A stretch of DNA of 64,000 bases from Incurvaria masculella (GCA_946894095.1 OX335665.1:4164001-4228000); one strand, 5' to 3'. Positions 50,301-52,922 are shown, counted from the stretch's first letter. Translations and numbers: made by a program. The notes: generated by a model not told the origin, from the sequence alone.

Positions 50301-52278
50301 GTAGTTTGCAGGATGATCTCCGAAGCACAAAGCACACTTAGCTGGACTATTTCTGTCTTTTTTTTGGCATTCAGATGTCTTATGGGCATGTGTACACTTG
50401 ACACATCTGAAAGGTCTCATACAATTGTTCTTGCTGTGGCCATACTGTTGGCATCTGGGGCACTGAACAATTGAGGTTTTTTTTCTGGGGTCTTCAATAA
50501 TGACAGATTGGTTAAAAATATACTTTATGTCTTTTAAGGCTTTGTTATTAGCACTCGGTGCAATGTTGGCAAAGAAGGTCGAACTTGGGAGTTTTTCTGG
50601 TCCATAGTGAGCATTAATTATCTCACCCTTGACAATATTGCCAGTTTTTTCAATTACCTCGATTATTGCGGACAAAGGGGTTGAATGATGCAGGTTTTTA
50701 ATCACAATTCTTGTGCACTTTTCCTGTTTTTGCGTGAATGTATGGCCGATTAGTCCTTTTTCTCTGATGAGGTCGAGTACTTTTTTGTAAATAGACGGAG
50801 AGTTGCACGAGACTCTTAGTTGGTTTTTGCTAATAATTTTGTAGGTGAAGTCATTGTTGTTGGCAACTGTCTCTAGGATTTCTGAGAGTTTACTGACATC
50901 ATCAATACCATATAAGATTATGGGTGGGGGTTTGTTTACCTTTGTTTGTTCGGAACCATGGTTATCATCAGATTTGTCAACTGAGAGTCCAGAATATCTA
51001 TTGCTGAGCTCTGTGCTTCCGTTAGGAGGTGGAGAGTTGGAAGTCCTTCGTCTTTTGTGGTTTCGCAAGACGGGAACTCTCTGCCATTCGGGAGGGTTGA
51101 GTGTATTGGCATCTTTGCTGGGAGATTCTTCTAGAGTGAGAGAAGAGGATATGTTTCCAGTTGAGTTGGATCGTGTTAGAAATAGGCCCCTGTGTAAGAC
51201 TTGTTGGACCATTTTATTGCTCTTGGCTTTGCTCTTTGGTGGGTCTACTTCTCTTCGTATTTCACTTCTTGAGGTCGGTAGTTCCATGGCTTCTTCGATG
51301 TCGTTGATGTGTGCCGTCAAAATTTTCCCGCTGGTTAGGCCGTCGTAGCCTTCAGTTTCCTTTGGTGGCGTTCTGAGTAGTGACCTTCTCTTGGCGAAGG
51401 GATTCGTGTCCTTATCATTTTGCGAAAAATTGCCCCCCCCAGAATACGAGGGGCAGCCCGAGTCTAGTTCAGCTCTATTGCCGCTAGATAGCTGCAATCC
51501 AGCTGAGCCAGACTCGGAGAGGGATTCTCCAGCACCGTAAGTGCCGGTACCCTCCTGGGGTATATCTTTTGTGTTTCTCGCTTCCATTTTTATTTGAGTG
51601 TCACACTTGTCGGGTGTGACATCCTAGCCTTTGGTGATCCAACACCGTCCTACAAGGCAGTAGGTTAGGTTTTACATCAGAGTACCCCTCTCCTAGACTG
51701 ACTGCCACCCAAGGCTCTCGAGGTCGAGTCTCCCCGGGTCCGAGCTTTATTTTAAGTGGCGGCTCATACTCGCCACTGTCATCCTTCCGTCATCAGGTTT
51801 AGTGCTACTTTATAGAGACATCCCAGCCATGAGAGCCTCAACACCCCTCGAGATAGACCGCCAATTGTCCGGGGCTGCAAGTGCAGCTAACCTCCCGTGT
51901 ATTACCCGTAGTTTAATGGAATCGTTTTGGCATAACTATTATATGTCTTGTTTGAATTTGTATTTTTTGTGTAACTGTTTGATTCCTGAGTAAATAAAAT
52001 AAAAACAAATACTTACAAATATGGCATTCCTTTATCACCAAGCTCTCTACTGGCAATTTCAATCCAGCGATATTCCCCAGCCCCACACTCAGTGTTGCCA
52101 GACCAGAATTTTCGCAGCGAACAAACAAACCATCATCGGTCCCTTTCTCGCAAATGCACGGGTAGATTAGCTGGCGATCAGCTTCCTTAGGACACGTGTA
52201 TCTGGGTCCCGGTGGAATGTATTCGGAATTCGAAAGAGTCAGCCACGTTGCCAGCAGTATAATGCTATGTGTTGCCAT
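10889..52278 (-). CDS. Large extracellular leucine-rich-repeat protein, chaoptin/artichoke-like, 19 coding exons
   Basis: Joining nineteen minus-strand exons gives 3,360 nt (1,119 codons plus stop) with all splice phases consistent. Seen: hydrophobic signal peptide at residues 1-18; N-terminal cap cysteines at 29, 41, 43 and 55; about 32 LRRs of roughly 24 residues with LDLSHN cores (about 90-885); a C-terminal cap starting NPLQCDC with cysteines 891, 893, 915 and 936; a beta-rich stretch around 970-1,060 that may be fibronectin-III-like; and a hydrophobic segment near 1,096-1,109 followed by ten residues. Known: this architecture fits insect surface or matrix LRR proteins such as chaoptin and artichoke, which act in adhesion or organisation of cell surfaces and matrix. 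Inferred: a secreted or membrane-tethered protein of that class. Which orthologue it is cannot be settled here. Only the 5' UTR exon(s) and poly(A) site are uncertain. Confidence 0.9.
11528..12221 (+). repeat. Family A repeat, split by a LINE fragment
   Basis: Halves 11,528-11,640 and 12,085-12,221. Starts GAGTCGGACTCGCACACG and ends GGAACCCTGAAA about 10 bp from the exon 18 donor. Confidence 0.75.
11642..12085 (-). pseudogene. CR1-like LINE 3' fragment
   Basis: Encodes the end of ORF2: RDMFTLANTKNLRGHSRKL, then FLANRVVESWNSLPSEVVNA and FKNKLDNH. 5'-truncated. It splits a family A repeat into 11,528-11,640 and 12,085-12,221, in the intron between exons 18 and 19. Confidence 0.8.
12232..12339 (-). 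CDS. LRR gene exon 18
   Basis: Acceptor CTTCTGTGCAG, donor GTGAGT, phase 2 on both sides. Residues 933-968. Carries cap cysteine 936, then a linker (EKMAAFGGGEFDF). A dispersed repeat ends about 10 bp past the donor. Confidence 0.82.
12722..12975 (+). repeat. Family K repeat ending beside exon 17
   Basis: Matches 54,716-54,955 (GGCAGTCGCCGCGCAAAATT and CAATGGACATAGAATGC). Ends near 12,970, about 28 bp from the exon 17 donor. Confidence 0.7.
12999..13140 (-). CDS. LRR gene exon 17 (C-terminal LRR cap)
   Basis: Acceptor ATGTTTCCAG. Residues 886-932, NPLQCDCFVRPL through cysteine 915. High GC. The donor GTCACC is weak, but using it continues the cap into exon 18 as DVDEDR-LQC, restoring the fourth cap cysteine. 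Confidence 0.85.
13190..13340 (+). pseudogene. CR1-like LINE 3' fragment
   Basis: Reads RKYFLSNRVVDSWNKLLQEV then AITVNCLNSIK, the same C-terminal signature as other LINE ends here. Confidence 0.65.
13410..13757 (-). mobile_element. SINE, 3' end rearranged
   Basis: Body and head inverted relative to 4,359-4,760; head CGCTAGACCAGACCCCGCG at right. Part of the 3' body is deleted and duplicated. Lies between exons 16 and 17. Confidence 0.75.
13874..14071 (-). CDS. LRR gene exon 16
   Basis: Acceptor TTCCGTTTCAG, donor GTGAGA, phase 1. Residues 820-885 with IVALNLSGNQL and LRTLDLRQNSL. It ends LQVLFDG, and joining to exon 17 gives the canonical GNPLQCDC start of the C-terminal cap. Confidence 0.9.
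14210..14262 (-). mobile_element. Left half of a SINE split by the CR1-like LINE
   Basis: ACCTGACATGGATT to CCGTTATGATA is the SINE tail. The rest is at 19,838-19,985. Confidence 0.7.
14886..16184 (+). CDS. CR1-like LINE ORF1: PHD-finger, coiled-coil, FP-domain protein
   Basis: 432 codons from the first true ATG at 14,886; an upstream TTG is ignored. Residues 5-50 form a PHD/RING-like zinc finger (CEACKRI, CKHCKLVFH, CPGC). About 140-245 is charged and likely coiled coil. About 250-400 resembles the FP (fp25k-like) domain found in ORF1 of CR1-group elements, ending RIRNTGELAGL. By family knowledge ORF1 binds RNA and acts as chaperone or in nuclear targeting during retrotransposition. The ORF is uninterrupted, which suggests recent insertion despite damage to ORF2. 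Confidence 0.85.
   Translation: MTKTCEACKRIAVSVNDSIICKHCKLVFHTICVNVMREDVRTRSARENWTCPGCSVIQVRRGDRSNTPVRYNPHGGTAEMSVDNGADASAIATATPPATMVGNSDVMTSPTSSVEREKVKKSSAASINSEGSLHTAENIQTEESEGFTGVLALAEEIKQFRKEFRDIRRIPDELRSIRLEFEGVQKETRELITALTASLDMCHGRLDDVEKLIGGVEQRVAKLERSELEVVALRHTVVELRQEIASRDRVALLNDVKISGVPEEKGERLSHIVTVLAKKIGAELCSQDIVSVERVGPPRRTEANESMSAGVGRAKNEPRPIIMRLVRRDTRDELLQAARVRRGLLSNDLGVLGPNCRVYLNEHLTRETRDLFRETRLQLKMYKYVWTRNGLIYAKKQDGGHAYRIRNTGELAGLAQAFPASAAPTTASSPHV
16479..19412 (+). pseudogene. CR1-like LINE ORF2: endonuclease-reverse transcriptase, two lesions
   Basis: APE-type endonuclease at about 16,530-17,180 with LNINIRS, TECWLD, SGDINID and TDHS. An in-frame TAA at 17,180-17,182 separates it from the reverse transcriptase, which continues in the same frame (APGLDLISPQLL, NYRPISIL, NQFGF). 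A 1-nt frameshift in an A-run near 18,243 moves the rest into another frame, where GVPQGSILGP and the catalytic FADD at about 18,530 are found. The open reading ends at 19,412. No good ATG is present at the 5' end, so the true start may also be lost. Confidence 0.85.
19838..19985 (-). mobile_element. Right half of the split SINE
   Basis: Starts ATATTAGCCCAATACACC, exactly where the left half stops. Confidence 0.75.
20750..20827 (-). CDS. LRR gene exon 15
   Basis: A 78-nt micro-exon with acceptor TTTTGTTTCAG and donor GTGAGA. Residues 794-819 with LEYLDLSGNSL. Phase 1 at both ends. The next intron holds the CR1-like LINE. Confidence 0.87.
21115..21655. mobile_element. MITE-like element with about 110-bp inverted arms
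   Basis: Arms 21,115-21,260 and 21,544-21,655 are inverted copies (GACCAACCCTCTGA, GTCGGTCTGCCTG, CCAAGTGGTTGCGTTA). No ORF. Confidence 0.7.
21690..22121 (-). repeat. Decayed tandem copies of the exon 14 3' end, about 157-bp period
   Basis: Exon-end-plus-donor copies end at 21,965 (GTAAGA) and 21,808 (GTGAGA), 157 and 314 bp from the true end at 22,122. Shorter subrepeats with ATCAACGACAT-like cores lie between, and more worn traces reach about 21,690. One copy still reads LDDNNIKGIRK. Confidence 0.8.
22122..22317 (-). CDS. LRR gene exon 14
   Basis: Acceptor ATTCCTTCCAG, donor GTAAGG, phase 1. Residues 729-793 with VDLSHNAFSFL, VDLSHNRMPVL and LSLAHNNI. Decayed tandem copies of its 3' end and donor follow in the intron at a 157-bp period. 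Confidence 0.88.
22383..22913 (+). mobile_element. TTAA MITE family C, complete
   Basis: 531 bp with perfect ends GGTGGCCCAACCCG and CGGGTTGGGCCACC, flanked by TTAA on both sides. No ORF. Confidence 0.88.
23439..23523 (-). CDS. LRR gene exon 13
   Basis: Acceptor TTTGTTTTAG. The first nucleotide completes a threonine codon from exon 12; 28 further codons follow. Residues 700-728 with KLDLSHNELEKI. The donor is GTTTGT, phase 0. Confidence 0.87.
24009..24584 (+). mobile_element. Element E with many ACGTATAAT motifs, copy 1
   Basis: 576 bp flanked by the perfect 10-bp direct repeat TTTATTTAGA (23,999-24,008 and 24,585-24,594). It holds over ten copies of ACGTATAAT in both orientations at both ends. 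No TIR at the tips and no ORF. Confidence 0.75.
24595..24850 (-). pseudogene. LINE 3' fragment, decayed
   Basis: Minus-strand traces ANTxKHFITN and NQLPEDIISAQHQSI match the CR1-like ORF2 end; several stops. Confidence 0.4.
25009..25950 (-). repeat. Tandem array of five partial exon 12 copies, 179-bp period
   Basis: Donor-like GTGAGTGCC recurs with exon-like ends at 25,056, 25,235, 25,414, 25,593 and 25,772, and at the true exon end 25,951. Each unit is 139 nt of exon 12 followed by 40 nt of intron. The exon part encodes one LRR (LQLLDLSLRNNGLRHVPNE). All copies share a 1-nt deletion relative to exon 12 near AGCAACGACATC. Copies are about 95% alike by eye. Confidence 0.93.
25951..26150 (-). 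CDS. LRR gene exon 12 (functional copy at the head of an exon array)
   Basis: Acceptor TGTTATTAG, donor GTGAGT at 25,950. Residues 634-699 with FQLDLTSNDI and LDLSLRNNSL. It ends in phase 2, matching exon 13. Five downstream partial copies of its last 140 nt (139 in the copies) lie at exactly 179-bp spacing. This copy is the only one with its own 5' half and the correct reading frame. Confidence 0.88.
26308..26745 (-). mobile_element. SINE, nearly full length
   Basis: Tail at left (TTAATGCAACCTGACATGG), head with GCCACTAGGCTACGAGCC at right. A 30-bp internal duplication (GGGGACCTACAGTTTTAC twice). Confidence 0.8.
26915..27149 (-). CDS. LRR gene exon 11
   Basis: The acceptor CCTTTTCAG was chosen over an AG about 20 bp upstream because only it keeps the phase after exon 10 (SLG-ELDFSFNNL). 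Residues 555-633. The donor GTCGGC is weak, but it gives phase 0 and an intact LRR across the junction (LQYLIMR-DNGL). Confidence 0.82.
27243..27625 (+). mobile_element. SINE, full length
   Basis: Head with box B GGGTTCAAATCC at 27,292, then the complete body. It lies 94 bp upstream of the exon 11 acceptor, in the opposite orientation to the gene. Confidence 0.8.
27708..28022 (-). repeat. Family A repeat, complete
   Basis: From TTAGGGTTCCGTACCCAAAG to GACTCGCACTTGGCCGGTTT, with a (GTCC)n microsatellite at 27,760-27,800. Confidence 0.85.
28200..28440 (-). repeat. Tandem partial copies of exon 10
   Basis: One copy of the exon 10 3' part with donor GTATGT ends at 28,278, 169 bp from the true exon end at 28,447. 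A shorter third copy at about 28,200-28,258 lacks the donor. Confidence 0.88.
28447..28650 (-). CDS. LRR gene exon 10
   Basis: Acceptor GTGACCGCAG, donor GTATGT, phase 2. Residues 487-554 with LRFLNLSHNHL, LELDLSHNRL and SRLDVSHNAL. Its 3' part and donor are repeated in tandem in the following intron (28,200-28,440). I take this copy as functional because it alone continues into a complete 5' half and acceptor. Confidence 0.87.
28725..28870 (-). pseudogene. CR1-like LINE 3' fragment
   Basis: Minus strand reads NPRKRFLSNRMVDSWNKQEV then GAI. Next to the family J MITE at 28,874. Confidence 0.6.
28874..29235 (+). mobile_element. TTAA MITE family J, complete
   Basis: 362 bp between TTAA at 28,870-28,873 and 29,236-29,239. 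Ends are inverted (GATGTTCCGACCCATA and TATGGGTCGGAA), and the arms pair for well over 100 bp. Confidence 0.85.
29340..29400 (+). mobile_element. SINE 3' fragment
   Basis: TGTTGGGCTAATATCATGAC to CATCCACTTCC, the last 55 bp of the SINE. Confidence 0.6.
29502..29674 (-). CDS. LRR gene exon 9
   Basis: Acceptor CGTTTTCAG, donor GTAAGG. Residues 430-486 with LKVLNVSHNRI and LHTVDLSHNEL. Ends in phase 2 inside an arginine codon completed by exon 10. Confidence 0.9.
29700..29860 (-). mobile_element. SINE 3' fragment
   Basis: GCAACTGGACATGGATGG through GCTACAGTGAATTGAA; begins 26 bp beyond the exon 9 acceptor. Confidence 0.7.
29880..30420. repeat. GC-rich block with four degenerate units
   Basis: GGGGACCACTGAGAGCC-like units near 30,005, 30,075, 30,155 and 30,205 with ATCGACCT after each. 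A TTTTATAT box lies at 30,302. Possibly an LTR or 5' region of an unrecognised element. Confidence 0.5.
30502..30753 (-). CDS. LRR gene exon 8
   Basis: Longest internal exon: 84 codons, phase 0 at both ends, acceptor CTGATTTCAG, donor GTGTGT. Residues 346-429, about 3.5 LRRs including INLSENQI, INISHNQL and LDLSHNNI. Confidence 0.9.
30878..31075 (+). repeat. Family A repeat, shortened
   Basis: CCGGCCAAGTGCGAGTCGG through ACGGACGGACAGCGAAGGC. Confidence 0.75.
31150..32215. repeat. About 43-bp minisatellite interrupted by a MITE
   Basis: Units such as GAGCTACCTAACTCAGGTCC and CAACAATCTAAGCACAAC at 31,180-31,430 and 31,895-32,210. The family C MITE sits between. Confidence 0.88.
31440..31890 (+). 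mobile_element. TTAA MITE family C, variant ends
   Basis: Same internal sequence as 22,383-22,913. Ends read GGTGGGCCTTTCCGC and GCGGGAAGGGACC. Inserted in the middle of a 43-bp minisatellite. Confidence 0.8.
32265..32409 (-). CDS. LRR gene exon 7
   Basis: Acceptor TTCCTTCCAG. Residues 297-345 with LRRLYLQDNRI and IGTIDLARNLL. The donor is the weak GTTCGT, phase 0. The downstream intron begins close to a minisatellite. Confidence 0.87.
32473..32710 (+). repeat. Family I repeat, copy 1
   Basis: About 95% like 37,969-38,220 by eye (ACTACGCAACGGATTTTGATG, AAGAGGAAGGTTTATATG). Confidence 0.75.
32711..34020. other. Intron 6 sequence
   Basis: Besides the SINE at 33,110-33,480 and an end fragment of the 345-type element at 33,500-33,575, nothing recognised. 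Confidence 0.5.
33110..33480 (-). mobile_element. SINE with a 5S rRNA-like head
   Basis: The body and tail match the tRNA-headed SINE, but on the minus strand 33,460-33,395 resembles 5S rRNA (CCGAAGTTAAGCAACGCTAG and CTTGGATGGGTAAC). Confidence 0.7.
34023..34188. mobile_element. TTAA MITE family C, internally deleted
   Basis: About 170 bp with both ends (GGCGGCCCAACCCG and GGGTTGGGCCACC), next to TTAA at right; the middle is lost. Confidence 0.7.
34621..34825 (+). mobile_element. SINE 5' part
   Basis: Head GGCCCGTAGCTCAGTGACGC and box B TGTTCAAATCTCC, body to GCATTGGATTAAAAG, then cut. Confidence 0.75.
35005..35165 (+). mobile_element. SINE 3' fragment
   Basis: AAATGGCAATTAAAAATTG to ACATACATGTCC, 8 bp before the exon 6 donor end of the intron side. 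Confidence 0.65.
35173..35274 (-). CDS. LRR gene exon 6
   Basis: Acceptor CTATTTCCAG, donor GTATTG. Residues 263-296 with LKVLHLNGNRL. Phase 2 at both boundaries matches exons 5 and 7. A 542-bp TTAA MITE sits 27 bp upstream of the acceptor. Confidence 0.88.
35302..35843 (+). mobile_element. TTAA MITE family C, complete
   Basis: 542 bp, TTAA at 35,298-35,301 and 35,844-35,847; very close to the copy at 22,383. Starts 27 bp beyond the exon 6 acceptor. Confidence 0.88.
35850..36385. other. Intron 5 sequence without recognised content
   Basis: Moderately GC-rich with overlapping ORFs of about 115 codons on both strands, but no domain, splice signals or repeat match seen. Confidence 0.4.
36390..36867 (-). 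mobile_element. TTAA MITE family C, opposite orientation
   Basis: 478 bp with GGTGGCCCTTTCCGG ends, TTAA at 36,386-36,389 and 36,868-36,871. The right TTAA is shared with a family D element. Confidence 0.85.
36872..37239 (+). mobile_element. TTAA MITE family D, complete
   Basis: 368 bp; ends GGTCGGCCCGTAAGC and GCTTACGGGCCG are part of about 60-bp imperfect inverted repeats. TTAA at 36,868-36,871 and 37,240-37,243. Confidence 0.85.
37544..37642 (-). CDS. LRR gene exon 5
   Basis: Acceptor TGATTTCAG, donor GTACGT. Residues 230-262. Its first nucleotide completes the serine of LDLSHNN across the intron. It carries HNNITKLDG and CNVSHNNI and ends in phase 2. Confidence 0.9.
37767..37870 (-). 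CDS. LRR gene exon 4
   Basis: Acceptor ACATTTCAG, donor GTAATT. Encodes residues 196-229, one LRR (LKTLDLHGNRI) and the start of the next. It ends in phase 2 within the serine codon of an LDLSHNN motif that exon 5 completes. Confidence 0.9.
37969..38275 (+). repeat. Family I repeat, copy 2
   Basis: Same as 32,473-32,710, ending ACCCGAGCGGAGCTGGGTAC, the end also seen at 345 and 58,445. Confidence 0.75.
38708..38860 (-). CDS. LRR gene exon 3
   Basis: Acceptor TTTTTCTTCAG, 51 codons in phase 0 at both ends, donor GTACGA. Encodes residues 145-195 with LSTLYLDGHEI and LVKLHIANGHI. LRR spacing continues without a gap from exon 2, so no exon is missing in the 6-kb intron between them. Confidence 0.88.
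38967..39230 (-). repeat. Family A repeat
   Basis: GGTACAACGGAACGCTATTAC through GCACTTGGCCGGG; same layout as 27,708-28,022. Confidence 0.78.
39616..39713 (-). repeat. 3' LTR of the Ty3/gypsy element
   Basis: 98 bp matching 42,087-42,184; a purine-rich GGGGTGAA lies just inside the element, as expected for a polypurine tract. Confidence 0.75.
39715..41884 (-). pseudogene. Ty3/gypsy pol remnant: RT (5'-truncated), RNase H, integrase
   Basis: Open for over 700 codons but lacking the N-terminal part of RT. Seen in order: RT core with DLKSAYHQVPI and YLDDI, RNase H with TDASDYAIAASLS, chromatography-of-domains continuing to an integrase zinc finger (HPGITRM, CPVCAEIKP) and DDE residues in IDFKGPLP, HSDRGASF and VERTNGT. 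The C-terminus is proline-rich. The frame has no stop or shift, so the deletion is young. By family knowledge pol makes and integrates cDNA; here it cannot act alone because its 5' part is gone. Confidence 0.85.
41891..42050 (-). pseudogene. gag start fused to a patch of integrase sequence
   Basis: 42,050-41,991 encodes the first 20 gag codons (MDKFLRPEKF). It abuts 41,990-41,933, a direct copy of the integrase C-terminus at 39,950-40,007. Then 41,935-41,891 is an inverted copy of 39,916-39,960. The mid-RT sequence resumes at 41,884. Confidence 0.85.
42087..42184 (-). repeat. 5' LTR of the Ty3/gypsy element
   Basis: 98 bp matching the left copy. The gag ATG follows 37 bp downstream on the element strand. 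Confidence 0.75.
42185..42886. other. Unassigned sequence right of the gypsy element
   Basis: AATAAAGTAAAAGAAGCTG followed by CACCCCCACCGGACTTCTCG near 42,690 recalls the end of an LTR, but no partner copy exists here. Confidence 0.3.
42887..43010 (+). repeat. Family A repeat, 5' part
   Basis: AACTGGCCAAGTGCGAGTCG and GGGTTCCGTACCATC, then cut. Confidence 0.65.
43010..44200. repeat. Family G repeat cluster (ACCGACTTCAAA type)
   Basis: Two inverted blocks, 43,020-43,270 and 43,960-44,200, share text such as AAAATCGGTTCACCC and GAAGTCGGTTAAAAA. The palindrome lies between. Related copies at 5,785-6,100 and 53,340-53,595. Confidence 0.7.
43245..43504. repeat. Large palindrome with telomere-type repeat in the loop
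   Basis: Arms 43,245-43,349 and 43,403-43,504 are inverted copies with one or two mismatches. The 53-bp loop holds five AGGTT units, the insect telomere repeat in one orientation. The outer arm starts with the ACCGACTTCAAA end of family G. Confidence 0.9.
44540..44790. repeat. Two SINE tails in inverted orientation
   Basis: 44,540-44,690 is a minus-strand tail and 44,690-44,780 a plus-strand tail, so together they can form a hairpin. Confidence 0.65.
44780..45040 (+). repeat. Family A repeat ending beside exon 2
   Basis: AAGGGTTCCGTACCATCG to GGTACGGAACCCTAAAG; ends 16 bp from the exon 2 donor. Confidence 0.78.
45057..45226 (-). CDS. LRR gene exon 2
   Basis: The acceptor follows a T-rich tract (CATGTTACAG). 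Two leading nucleotides complete a serine codon begun in exon 1. Encodes residues 88-144, the first two LRRs (VRVLRFEDTPL, LQELHIVNSSL). The donor GTGAGT starts at 45,056. A dispersed repeat ends only about 16 bp inside the intron. Confidence 0.88.
45275..45680 (-). mobile_element. SINE, full length
   Basis: Tail TTATGCGACCTGACATGG at left, head GCGCCACTAGGCTACGAGC at right. It starts about 50 bp beyond the exon 2 acceptor. Confidence 0.82.
46355..46714 (+). mobile_element. TTAA MITE family J, complete
   Basis: 360 bp flanked by TTAA at 46,351-46,354 and 46,715-46,718; nearly identical to the copy at 28,874. Confidence 0.85.
46731..46775 (+). mobile_element. SINE head fragment
   Basis: GGCTTGTAGCCTAGTGGCGC and the following tRNA-like bases, then unrelated sequence. 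Confidence 0.55.
46776..47087. other. Intron 1 sequence left of the Jockey-like LINE
   Basis: AT-rich with T-runs; nothing recognised. Confidence 0.4.
47088..47147. repeat. Left copy of the 60-bp target-site duplication
   Basis: Identical to 51,909-51,968; the last Ts merge with the poly(A) tail, so the certain length is 54 bp. Confidence 0.85.
47275..49965 (-). CDS. Jockey-like LINE ORF2: endonuclease-reverse transcriptase
   Basis: 896 codons with no break. APE endonuclease at about residues 10-230 (AAWNINGL, SEAHL, AGGDWNAKH, STSDHTPII). Reverse transcriptase at about 470-740 with APGFDLITSKLL, SYRPISLLP, FLDIQQAFDKVWH, AGVPQGSVLGPLL and catalytic FADDVALL. The C-terminal part has LGMHLDRRLIWREH and no RNase H. 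The start codon overlaps the ORF1 stop as TAATG, suggesting coupled reinitiation. All visible catalytic motifs are present, so the element may be active. Confidence 0.92.
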   Translation of the reverse strand: MPYKSTIMVRDSLRIAAWNINGLTPNKIEVETLITTEKLDLVLISEAHLTIRSAFSIKGFATYSTFHPDGTGHGGTAIIIKSSIKHHLLPEYKTNQIQATSISVSDIRGDIVISSVYCPPRYAISEDMFTQFFHTLGNRFIAGGDWNAKHTYWGSRLTVTRGRQLKMSVDRKHLNVLSTGQPTYWPTDFKKMPDLLDFFITMGLSHHYIKVESCFDSTSDHTPIIATLSNFIIIKKTFETLHNQKTDWESFREVLNSKINLNIPLKTPEDIEHATYYITNLIQCSAWECTPTIESKIGYENYPLDIRAKITEKRRLRRVWQGSRLTTDKTILNRCARDLKLTIQNRKNSTFKEHLESLSATRNDEYSLWKVSKEFNRPLLTSPPLKSTGESWARSDEEKAELFAKFLENVFVPNIGDSDQEDAINIVLAQPFQMCPPLTPTTPREIRREIKALESKKAPGFDLITSKLLKELPKKAIVFLTILFNGIIRTSTYPDIWKISQIIMIPNQEVSSYRPISLLPILSKLFEKILQKRINDVIHEREIIPNHQFGFRTKHSTIEQVHRVCQKIRRSLELKQYCSAAFLDIQQAFDKVWHKGLLMKLKTSMPHTIYTIIESYLSNRFFQVKQGDARSKFYNCVAGVPQGSVLGPLLYSLFTADFPTTECVLTATFADDVALLASNGSPARASQELQNELNLVKQWLKDWKIKASATKSTHITFSLGNSSCPPVKLGEDYLPHKESVKYLGMHLDRRLIWREHITKKRDELNIRYKKITWLLGRGSSLSLENKLLIYKAILKPIWTYGIQLWGTASNSNIEILQRFQNNVLKQIAKAPWFTRTTEIHEHLEIPTVKDEIRMVSTKYKTRLNNHVNVLASNLLIPDHKQRRLKRYDILDLDNRF
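49965..51587 (-). CDS. Jockey-like LINE ORF1: gag-like zinc-knuckle protein
   Basis: 540 codons from ATG at 51,587. N-terminal 200 residues are low complexity and charged. The middle is an RRM-like fold (IVIKNLHHSTPLSAI). Three zinc knuckles follow around residues 385-450: CPRCQQYGHSKNNC, CVKCTHAHKTSEC and CALCFGDHPANYKGC. By family knowledge it binds element RNA and forms particles. Its TAA stop overlaps the ORF2 ATG by one base (TAATG). Confidence 0.9.
   Translation of the reverse strand: MEARNTKDIPQEGTGTYGAGESLSESGSAGLQLSSGNRAELDSGCPSYSGGGNFSQNDKDTNPFAKRRSLLRTPPKETEGYDGLTSGKILTAHINDIEEAMELPTSRSEIRREVDPPKSKAKSNKMVQQVLHRGLFLTRSNSTGNISSSLTLEESPSKDANTLNPPEWQRVPVLRNHKRRRTSNSPPPNGSTELSNRYSGLSVDKSDDNHGSEQTKVNKPPPIILYGIDDVSKLSEILETVANNNDFTYKIISKNQLRVSCNSPSIYKKVLDLIREKGLIGHTFTQKQEKCTRIVIKNLHHSTPLSAIIEVIEKTGNIVKGEIINAHYGPEKLPSSTFFANIAPSANNKALKDIKYIFNQSVIIEDPRKKTSIVQCPRCQQYGHSKNNCMRPFRCVKCTHAHKTSECQKKDRNSPAKCALCFGDHPANYKGCQVYKEIATRKLTRNNLKSTKPSMDLKSTHNNINHDKNPFPRAQKTKTYADATKQPQIEEPLQSHSTKESTPNNSFETMLLKQSEKIDILLQHISTLMGLITTLINKSP
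51909..51968. repeat. Right copy of the 60-bp target-site duplication
   Basis: Identical to 47,088-47,147; it is the original intron 1 sequence next to exon 1. Confidence 0.85.
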
Positions 52279-52284
52279 TGTGTG
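52017..52284 (-). CDS. LRR gene exon 1 (first coding exon)
   Basis: An acceptor TTTTGCAG ends at 52,285, so a 5' UTR exon lies further upstream. The ATG is at 52,278; an earlier TTG is not a start. Encodes residues 1-87: signal peptide MATHSIILLATWLTLSNS, then the N-terminal cap with CPKEAD and CIC. The donor GTAAGT starts at 52,016, phase 1. Confidence 0.9.
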
Positions 52285-52319
52285 CTGCAAAATAAATTAA
52301 ACAATACTTGGATGTTTTT

Positions 52320-52480
52320 GAAAAATGTTACGGCTTTTCACGCGGCAGGAGGAGGCATGACTGTTGTCCGTTGCGTACGAACGTGGCGGGTGCCTCCTTG
52401 ACAACGGGCTGAATGATGAGCTCGAAACGTCGGAGAATGTCTCTTCCTGCCGCGTGAAAAGTCATAACATTTTTCAAACA
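52320..52480. repeat. Hairpin element just upstream of exon 1
   Basis: Arms of about 34 bp (CTTTTCACGCGGCAGGA and its inverse) around a 90-bp loop. It starts 36 bp beyond the exon 1 acceptor. Confidence 0.8.
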
Positions 52481-52624
52481 TGTCTAACGACCGCGGCAAT
52501 TTCAAAAGGAATACTAGGATGGTTCCATCAGTAATGTAGGTAATAGGTGGTATGAGGGACAGTGGGTCTACTCAAGAAACAAACACAAGAAGGTCTTGAG
52601 AGAGAAACTTTCATCCGCTATATA

Positions 52625-52922
52625 GAAAAAAACCGACCAAATGCGAGTCGGACTCGCACACGAACGGTTCCGTACCATCGTACAAGATTTAACGCAAAAA
52701 AATCACGTTTATTGTATGGGACTCCCCTTTAATTTTTTTTATTTTTTAATTTAACTTTTTGTTGTTATAGCGGCAAAATAAATACACACTCTGGTGAAAA
52801 TTTCAGCTTCCTACCTATTACGGTTCATGAGATACAGCCCTGTGACAGACGGACGGACGGACGGACAGCAGAGGCTTAGTAATAGGATTCCGGTTTCACC
52901 CTTTGGGTACGGAACCCTAAAA
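52625..52922 (+). repeat. Family A repeat, complete
   Basis: ACCGACCAAATGCGAGTCGG to GGGTACGGAACCCTAAAA, with (ACGG)n. Confidence 0.82.

Larger units (their letters stand above)
47148..51908 (-). mobile_element. Jockey-like non-LTR retrotransposon, full length and apparently intact
   Basis: Two long uninterrupted ORFs on the minus strand, a 5' UTR at 51,588-51,908, a 3' UTR at 47,159-47,274, and a poly(A) tail (17 T on plus, 47,142-47,158). It is flanked by a perfect direct repeat of about 60 bp (47,088-47,147 and 51,909-51,968). It lies in intron 1 of the LRR gene in the same orientation, 48 bp from exon 1 including the right-hand repeat. The perfect flanks and open ORFs indicate a very recent insertion. 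Confidence 0.92.
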
